Below, piece by piece: positions 5,996-10,592 of a DNA stretch of 10,592 nucleotides. The notes beneath the pieces were generated by a model. It searched no databases. It was given only the letters and a program-made list of their open reading frames with translations, and was not told the origin of the DNA. This DNA is from Planctomycetota bacterium (GTDB lineage: Bacteria > Planctomycetota > MHYJ01 > WSZJ01 > JACPWG01), in the NCBI GenBank assembly GCA_016220045.1, contig JACRIP010000709.1, positions 1 to 10,592 of the forward strand. The letters run 5' to 3'. Made by a program: the position numbers and the translations under genes. Within the stretch, counting starts at the first letter, position 1. Each line of letters opens with the position of its first letter.

Positions 5996-6850
5996 ATGAA
6001 CTATGCCCTTTCGTTCGGCCTGGGCGTCGTGTGCCTGGCGGCGGCCGTGGTGCTGGACGCGAAGCATGTCGGGGAGGAAAACTCACTCCTGGTCTTCGGT
6101 CCCGCGCTGCTCGGCCTCTCGGCGATTTTCAGCCCGCTGATCCTGAACTGGGCGTTTCCGCGCGCGCCGGAGGATCGGCTGCCGGTTCGGCCCTCGGGGC
6201 GGGCGGTCATCCAGTCGCTGCTGTTCCCGCTGATCGGTGCGGCTTTTACCGTATGGGGTGTGCTCGGCGCGACGGGGGTGGTGGGGCGGGTTTCCTTCGA
6301 TGGCCCGCAGCAGCACTGCCGGACCTGCGCGACCAACTGGATCCTGAGCGGTGCGCGCGGCGGCCGGCCGCACTACGTCGAAGCGTGCGAGCGCTGCGTC
6401 GCGACGCCGGGGCTCCTCGACGAGGTGGCAGGGATGGGGACGGAGCTCGCCGCGCTCCTGGCTCCGCCGCCGCATCCGGCCGCCGCGCGCACCCGAGTGG
6501 AGGGCGAGGCCGACCCGGAGGTGGAGTTCCTCGGGGAGGAACCGCAGCCGGAGGTGAAGCGCCGCCCCGTCCGGTACAGCCTGGAGCTGGTCAACCGCTC
6601 GGCACTGCGGATCGAGGCGAGCGGGATGGAGGAGCGGATTCGGGAAGCGTGCCGGGGAGTCCTGGAGTTCACCTCGGATTGGGGCGCCACGCCCGCGCTC
6701 CGCTTGGAAGTCGAGGGCGAAAAACAAAGCGGCACGGGGAGCGATTATCGTCTGCGTTTTCGGCTCTCGCTGCGCGAGCCGGACCAGGAGACCGCGGCCT
6801 TCTCGGTGGAGCGCGCGCTGACGGTGGCGACGGAGCCGCAGCCGCGGTAG
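5996..6850 (+). CDS. Membrane protein with two CxxC pairs, unknown function
   Basis: I do not recognise this 284-residue protein. It has three hydrophobic segments, at about residues 4-20, 30-50 and 72-96, so it is probably an inner-membrane protein. Directly after the third comes a likely small zinc knuckle or redox-active element, C108-RT-C111 and C131-ER-C134, spaced by 19 residues. A Pro/Glu-rich linker (about 157-190) leads to a C-terminal soluble domain (about 190-280) with alternating strands and one amphipathic helix (ASGMEERIREACRGVLEF). The ATG at 5996 is preferred over in-frame upstream starts: it has GGAGA 9 nt upstream and begins the first hydrophobic segment, while the upstream extension is arginine-rich and overlaps the end of the preceding gene. 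The HEAT gene follows after a gap of under 80 nt, so the two are probably co-transcribed and may act together at the membrane. Confidence 0.8.
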   Translation: MNYALSFGLGVVCLAAAVVLDAKHVGEENSLLVFGPALLGLSAIFSPLILNWAFPRAPEDRLPVRPSGRAVIQSLLFPLIGAAFTVWGVLGATGVVGRVSFDGPQQHCRTCATNWILSGARGGRPHYVEACERCVATPGLLDEVAGMGTELAALLAPPPHPAAARTRVEGEADPEVEFLGEEPQPEVKRRPVRYSLELVNRSALRIEASGMEERIREACRGVLEFTSDWGATPALRLEVEGEKQSGTGSDYRLRFRLSLREPDQETAAFSVERALTVATEPQPR

Positions 6851-6928
6851 CGGCGCCGGAACGGGCAAGTGCGGGCGCGCGCGGTCGCGCCGGGGAAGTG
6901 CGTGTTCGCGAAATTCGGGGGCCCCTCG

Positions 6929-9889
6929 ATGGCGCGCGTGGTTCGGCGGCTGGCGTGGCTGGTCGCAGGCTGCCTGGGGCTGGCGCTCTGCATCTTCTTG
7001 GGCGGGCTGGCCATGAGCTTCAAGCATGCCTGGAGCTTGTCGCGCATCGCAGCCCAGGAGCGCGATCTGCTCACCCGCTCCGAGCGCGCGACCGTGCATG
7101 CCTGCATGCAGGACCAGCATCCGGCGGTGCGTGCGCAGGCGTTTCAACTGTTGTGGTCGACCGGCTCCTGCTCCGAAGGGGACGTTCCGGCGCTGGCACG
7201 CGGCGTCCTGGACGCAGACGAGAAGGTCGGCAGTGCCGCCATCCAGGGTTTGCTGCATCTCTCCATTGCGGCGGACCGCGCGGTCCCCCAGCTTCTGGAG
7301 GTGCTCGCTCGGCCGCAGGACCCACCTCATTGGATTGCGGGACTCGCCCTGGGCGCCATCGGACGCGGAGAGGCGGACCCGGTTCCCGCCCTGCTGGCGG
7401 CGGCCCGCGACCGGCAGGCGCCCGCGCACGCCGCCGCCATTTCCGCACTCACCTACTTTGGCCGAACGGCGGAGGGGGCCGTCCCCATCCTCATCGCGGC
7501 GCTGGGCACGGAGGAGCGCGACGAGGTCGCGGCGGCGGCAGCCGCCGCCCTCGCGAATTGGGATGTGGACCCGGCGGAAGTCCTCGAACCGCTCCGCGCG
7601 CTCTGCCGCCGGACGGAGGGACAGACGCGTGCAGGAGTGGTCGGAGCCCTGGCCCACTTCGCGCCCGGCGACCCCGAAGTACTGCGCGTGCTTGCGGCGG
7701 ACCTCGCCGCCTTCGATGCCGACCGATCGTGCAACGACCTCGCGACGGCGCTTGAGCTCGGACCCGCCGCGGGTCCCCTGGTACCGCTGCTCCTCCACCG
7801 GGTCGGGGACCCGACGACCGACGGTAAGGGGTCGAGCTGGTCCAGTCCGTTCTCATGGACCCAGGCCACGATCCCGGGACTCTGGGAAGGCCTGCTCGCC
7901 CTGGCCCGCGACCCGGCGCAGCCGGCGCACACCGCCGCGGTTCGGGAGTTGGGGAAGATCGCTCCGGCCAACGCCGAGGTGCTCGACTTCCTCACGCAGG
8001 CCACCGGCGACCCCGACGTCGCGGTACGCCGCGGCGCCCTGGGCGCCTTGCGCGACCTGGGTGACGAGGCCGCCCCCACGACTCCGACGCTCCTGGCGCG
8101 CATCGGAACGGATGCGGACGGAGTGGCGGTGGCGCTGGCCGTCGAGGCCCTGGGCGCCATCGGACCGGCCGAGCCCGGGCGCCTGCCGGCGATCGTGACG
8201 GCGATCTGCGGCATCGACCCTACCACGCTCGACGCCTCCCCCGGCCCGGCCGGAGTCACGGGCGCGCCGCGGATTCCCGGCGGGAATTCGTCCGACGATC
8301 TCGTGCGTCGCTCCCGCCTGCTGGCCCTCGCCGCGCTGGCGCCCGGCGATCCGCGCGCGCTCGCGCTCGCGCGGCGGGAGTTGGGCTGCAATCGCGATCC
8401 GATCCAAAGCGCGGCGATCATCCTGCTCGCGGAGGCGGGCGCCGCGGCGACGGACCAGACGCCTGCGTTGGCCCTGCGCACCGCATTGTGGTACCCGTGG
8501 AGCCCGGGACTCGCCGTAGACGCCATCGGCCGCATCGATCGCCGCGACCTGACCGGCATGGAGGCCTTGCTCGGACACCTGCGCGGCGATCGGGCCAGCG
8601 CCCGGCGTCGCGCGGCGGAGGCCTTGGGAACCTACGGCCCGGCGGCGGCGCGGGCGGCGGCGGACCTGATCGCGGCGCTCGACCACGAGTCTCCCGGGGT
8701 CGCGGCCGCGGCAGCCACGGCACTCGGCGAGATCGGCCCGCGCGCCCGCTCCGCCATCCCCCGCCTGGCGCGCCTGCTGGACGCGGGCGTGCCGCAGGTC
8801 GCCGCCGCCGCCATGCGCGCCCTCGGCCACATCGGCGTGGCGGACGCGACCTGCCTCGGGGCGCTCGCGTCGGCGATCCGGGATTCACCGGAAGAGGTCC
8901 GCGCTGCAGCCGGCGCCAGCCTGGTGCTCCTGGGCGCCGATGCCGCCGACGTCGGGCGCGAACTCGCCCAGACCGCTCGGCCGTGGAGTCCGTCGGTCGT
9001 CCGCTGGGGCTGGATCGTGCGCGTAGCGGCGGGCGAGCGCTCCCCCGCCGCCCTTCCCCACCTCGTGGCGGCACTCGAACGCGGCCGGAGCTGGGAGGAA
9101 CGCAGCGCGGCGGCCACGGCGCTCGCCGACCTCGCGACCCCCGCCGACGTCGTCGTACCCGCCCTGAAGCGGGCGGTCCGGAACCTGGTCCACGGCTATG
9201 CGTGGCAGTACCAAAGCTTCTACCGCAGAGTGATCGCCCGCTGCGCCGATGAGCCGATGTGGGTCGGCGAGAATCCGCTCCGGCTCCGAAGCCGATTCCG
9301 CATCTCCACCCCGCGCGACGAGACCCTTCCATGGGAGTCCGCTTTCGCCGCGCTCCGCCGCGTTTCGCCCACGGACTTCGCCGCGCTCGCGGCGGGCTTC
9401 GATCTCCCCTCCCCGGGCTACGCCGAGGAAGATCGGGAAACGATGATGCGTGCCCTGGCGTGCGCCGGGCCGGCGGCGCGCGCCGCACTGCCGCGGCTGC
9501 GACTCTACGCGCGCAAATCGATTCCGCCGTCGAATTCCAGCCTGCGCCTCTGGGCGCGGTGGGCCGTCGCCCAGATCGACGCCGCCGAGCCCGGCCTCGG
9601 CCCGGAGCTGGTCGGCCTCGCGACCGCCTGTCGCCCGGCGGCGGCGCGGGCGGCCGCGGTGGCCATCCTCGGCGAAATGGCGCTCGCTCCCGCCGGCGCG
9701 CTCGCGACCGTCCTCGCGGCGAGCGACGACTCCGACCCCTGGGTACGACTCGCCGCCGTGCGCGCGCTCGCCGCCGCGCCCGCGGGCGATCCCCAGGCGA
9801 TCGCCGTATTGAACCGGGCGGTCGACCAGGACCTCGCCGCCGTGCGCCACGCCGCCCGCACCTCCCGCGCCCGCCTCGGCGTGCGCTAG
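6929..9889 (+). CDS. Membrane-anchored HEAT-repeat protein
   Basis: The 986-residue product has a short basic N-terminus (MARVVRR) and one hydrophobic segment at about residues 8-29, then an almost continuous series of helical HEAT/PBS-lyase-type repeats. These show the usual pattern of Ala-rich helices, with DPDVAVRRGALGALRDLG, LIAALDHESPGVAAAAATALGEIG and SIRDSPEEVRAAAG-like units, and recurring ALGxIG and PxLxxLL motifs. Such solenoids bind other proteins; no catalytic domain is visible. A less regular part lies at about residues 755-815, near HGYAWQYQSFYRR, which may be an insertion or a specialised surface. Start choice is uncertain: GTG at 6869 would add 20 residues (MRARAVAPGKC...), but the ATG at 6929 sits naturally before the membrane anchor, although its ribosome site (GGGG) is weak. 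It follows the CxxC membrane protein and is probably in the same transcript. The stop is TAG. Its partner is unknown. Confidence 0.86.
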   Translation: MARVVRRLAWLVAGCLGLALCIFLGGLAMSFKHAWSLSRIAAQERDLLTRSERATVHACMQDQHPAVRAQAFQLLWSTGSCSEGDVPALARGVLDADEKVGSAAIQGLLHLSIAADRAVPQLLEVLARPQDPPHWIAGLALGAIGRGEADPVPALLAAARDRQAPAHAAAISALTYFGRTAEGAVPILIAALGTEERDEVAAAAAAALANWDVDPAEVLEPLRALCRRTEGQTRAGVVGALAHFAPGDPEVLRVLAADLAAFDADRSCNDLATALELGPAAGPLVPLLLHRVGDPTTDGKGSSWSSPFSWTQATIPGLWEGLLALARDPAQPAHTAAVRELGKIAPANAEVLDFLTQATGDPDVAVRRGALGALRDLGDEAAPTTPTLLARIGTDADGVAVALAVEALGAIGPAEPGRLPAIVTAICGIDPTTLDASPGPAGVTGAPRIPGGNSSDDLVRRSRLLALAALAPGDPRALALARRELGCNRDPIQSAAIILLAEAGAAATDQTPALALRTALWYPWSPGLAVDAIGRIDRRDLTGMEALLGHLRGDRASARRRAAEALGTYGPAAARAAADLIAALDHESPGVAAAAATALGEIGPRARSAIPRLARLLDAGVPQVAAAAMRALGHIGVADATCLGALASAIRDSPEEVRAAAGASLVLLGADAADVGRELAQTARPWSPSVVRWGWIVRVAAGERSPAALPHLVAALERGRSWEERSAAATALADLATPADVVVPALKRAVRNLVHGYAWQYQSFYRRVIARCADEPMWVGENPLRLRSRFRISTPRDETLPWESAFAALRRVSPTDFAALAAGFDLPSPGYAEEDRETMMRALACAGPAARAALPRLRLYARKSIPPSNSSLRLWARWAVAQIDAAEPGLGPELVGLATACRPAAARAAAVAILGEMALAPAGALATVLAASDDSDPWVRLAAVRALAAAPAGDPQAIAVLNRAVDQDLAAVRHAARTSRARLGVR

Positions 9890-9922
9890 CGCGGGGGCAC
9901 GGGTGCGGTGGCCGCCGCCCTG

Positions 9923-9950
9923 TGCCACAGCAGTGGCAAAGCTCCTTTTT
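9923..9950 (+). terminator. Possible terminator after the HEAT-repeat gene
   Basis: A perfect 6-bp stem TGCCAC/GTGGCA (9923-9928 with 9933-9938) with an AGCA loop is followed by AAGCTCC and then five T (9946-9950). The stem is short and the T-run is displaced by seven bases, so this is a weak candidate. Confidence 0.35.
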
Positions 9951-10086
9951 CCGCCAAGCCTCTCGGCGCTCGCTGCTGCGGACGGCAATCACCCAATCAC
10001 GCCATCGCGACGTCGCGCGGCGACCGCCTGGGTTTCGGGCTCGGCCCGATCCGTGCCTCTCTGGTTCAGTCGTCGTCGCCCACTGC
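9951..10086. other. Intergenic stretch with no recognisable feature
   Basis: No credible gene, tRNA or hairpin is seen here. Open frames across it are short, differ in all frames and lack ribosome sites. It separates the HEAT gene from the repeat cluster that begins at 10087. Confidence 0.5.
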
Positions 10087-10121
10087 CGGACCTGCACCCG
10101 AGCGTTCCGGGGGCATGTCCG
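10087..10121. repeat. Pair of dispersed repeat ends, head to head
   Basis: CGGACCTGCACCCGA (10087-10101) is followed by an inverted relative, GGGGGCATGTCCG (10109-10121). The first matches the copy at 10465-10479 and is close to the palindrome end at 3978-3990. The second matches the palindrome's left end at 3788-3800, and similarity continues into TGCA..CT.G.CCGCATC on both sides. They appear to belong to one dispersed repeat family. Confidence 0.6.
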
Positions 10122-10161
10122 TGCGTGCACCTGGCCGCATCCTCGTTCTCCTGAGCTGGCC

Positions 10162-10191
10162 GTAGGGGCGCGTCGTGACGCGCCCCTACGT
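10162..10191. repeat. Perfect 14-bp palindromic hairpin, copy 1
   Basis: CGTAGGGGCGCGTC (10162-10175) pairs perfectly with GACGCGCCCCTACG (10178-10191) across a 2-nt GT spacer. An identical stem recurs at 10420-10449. There is no adjacent T-run on either strand, so a REP-type or transcription-buffering role is more likely than a classic terminator. Confidence 0.85.
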
Positions 10192-10419
10192 GGGACCGCG
10201 TATGCCGGGTCCGCTCGCCCCGAGGCACCGTGCCCGCCGACGTGCGCCCACGGCCCGGCACGCCGCGCCGGAGGCGAGGATGGCGATCCACCGCCTGCCT
10301 GCGAACCCAGCGTGCCGCGGATCCTGCCGCTCGCGAATGCGAACCGGTTTGGGCCGAACCGCACCTCGCGCTCGGCCTGCCGAAGGCCGCGGCGGCTTCA
10401 TCCCGGCGGTGGCCTGCGC

Positions 10420-10449
10420 CGTAGGGGCGCGTCTCGACGCGCCCCTACG
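10420..10449. repeat. Perfect 14-bp palindromic hairpin, copy 2
   Basis: The stem arms (10420-10433 and 10436-10449) are identical to copy 1, base for base; only the central dinucleotide differs, TC here and GT there. The two copies start 258 bp apart and the sequence between them is not repeated, so this is two separate insertions or a conserved site, not a simple duplication. Confidence 0.85.
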
Positions 10450-10464
10450 CGAACTGCGCAGATA

Positions 10465-10486
10465 CGGACCTGCACCCGATCGTTCC
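10465..10486 (+). repeat. Dispersed repeat copy next to hairpin 2
   Basis: Begins CGGACCTGCACCCGA and continues TCGTTCC. It matches 10087-10108 at 21 of 22 positions, in the same orientation, and shares its first part with the right end of the palindrome at 3978-3990. Confidence 0.65.
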
Positions 10487-10503
10487 CCTGCGCGGGCGCG
10501 GTT

Positions 10504-10512
10504 TGGTAAAAT
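10504..10512 (+). promoter_or_regulatory. Extended -10 promoter of the downstream gene
   Basis: TGG-TAAAAT (-10 at 10507-10512) is the only A/T-rich hexamer in the area and lies 62 nt before the next start codon. The -35 region is poor; TTCCCC at 10483-10488 is the best placed. The TGG extension resembles that of the selenoprotein promoter. Confidence 0.5.
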
Positions 10513-10574
10513 CCCTCACCGTCCGCGTCCGCCGCGCACCCGGCACCCGCACCCGCGTCCCGGAGCAACGCCCG

Positions 10575-10592
10575 ATGGCCTTCCATCCCTGC
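10575..10592 (+). CDS. Start of a downstream gene (first six codons only)
   Basis: ATG at 10575 follows CGGAGCAACGCCCG, so a GGAG ribosome site lies about 9 nt upstream, and a promoter sits at 10504-10512. The visible residues are MAFHPC and the window ends inside the frame. Nothing can be said about function. Confidence 0.5.

Noticed and set aside
8418..10364. Minus-strand open frame of 648 codons opposite the HEAT gene
   Set aside because: Arg/Gly/Pro-rich shadow of the HEAT coding sequence that also crosses the intergenic repeats.
9890..10574. CRISPR array or tRNA in the repeat-rich gap
   Set aside because: Repeats are few, unevenly spaced and of different kinds, and no cloverleaf or T-loop signature is present.

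Overview
The window is very GC-rich bacterial DNA carrying six complete genes and the first six codons of a seventh. A FadL-type outer-membrane protein and several signal-peptide or membrane-anchored proteins point to a Gram-negative-type, double-membrane bacterium. The gene mix (HEAT-repeat, Ig-like and TPR proteins, an M48 peptidase with zinc ribbons) and the palindromic intergenic repeats would suit groups such as Planctomycetota, Myxococcota or other former deltaproteobacteria, but the sequence alone does not settle the phylum.

Layout. Bases 1-151 hold a 10-bp tandem repeat and an intrinsic terminator. Three genes then lie on the minus strand; in transcription order they are an M48 metallopeptidase with two C-terminal zinc ribbons (3676-2492), a 1-Cys peroxiredoxin of the Prx6 type (2383-1724) and a FadL/OmpP1 outer-membrane transporter (1522-152). 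FadL has its own good promoter. The peroxiredoxin may be read from the M48 promoter. A divergent intergenic region (3677-4059) contains a roughly 203-bp imperfect palindrome between promoters facing outward. Three genes follow on the plus strand: a secreted multidomain thioredoxin-like protein (4060-5895), a small membrane protein with two CxxC pairs (5996-6850) and a membrane-anchored HEAT-repeat protein of about 986 residues (6929-9889). Bases 9890-10574 are a repeat-rich non-coding stretch ending in a promoter and start codon for the next gene.

The main discovery is in the gene at 4060-5895. Its reading frame is interrupted by one TGA (5218-5220), exactly where the first redox cysteine of a thioredoxin CxxC motif should be: ...SEW-U-PNC-RRV... 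The frame continues without a break through the rest of the thioredoxin fold, including the cis-proline, and into C-terminal TPRs. Downstream of the TGA lies a perfect 8-bp stem with a GTC loop, 25 nt from the TGA, which fits the published rules for a bacterial SECIS element and resembles the E. coli fdhF apical hairpin. I read this as a new type of selenoprotein: signal peptide, helical repeat, two Ig-like domains, UxxC thioredoxin domain and TPR. If ORF callers split it at TGA, both halves look like ordinary hypothetical proteins.

The genes share a loose envelope theme: an outer-membrane channel, a peroxidase, a membrane-type protease, an exported thiol/selenol oxidoreductase and two membrane-anchored proteins of unknown function. 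No single pathway links them with confidence.
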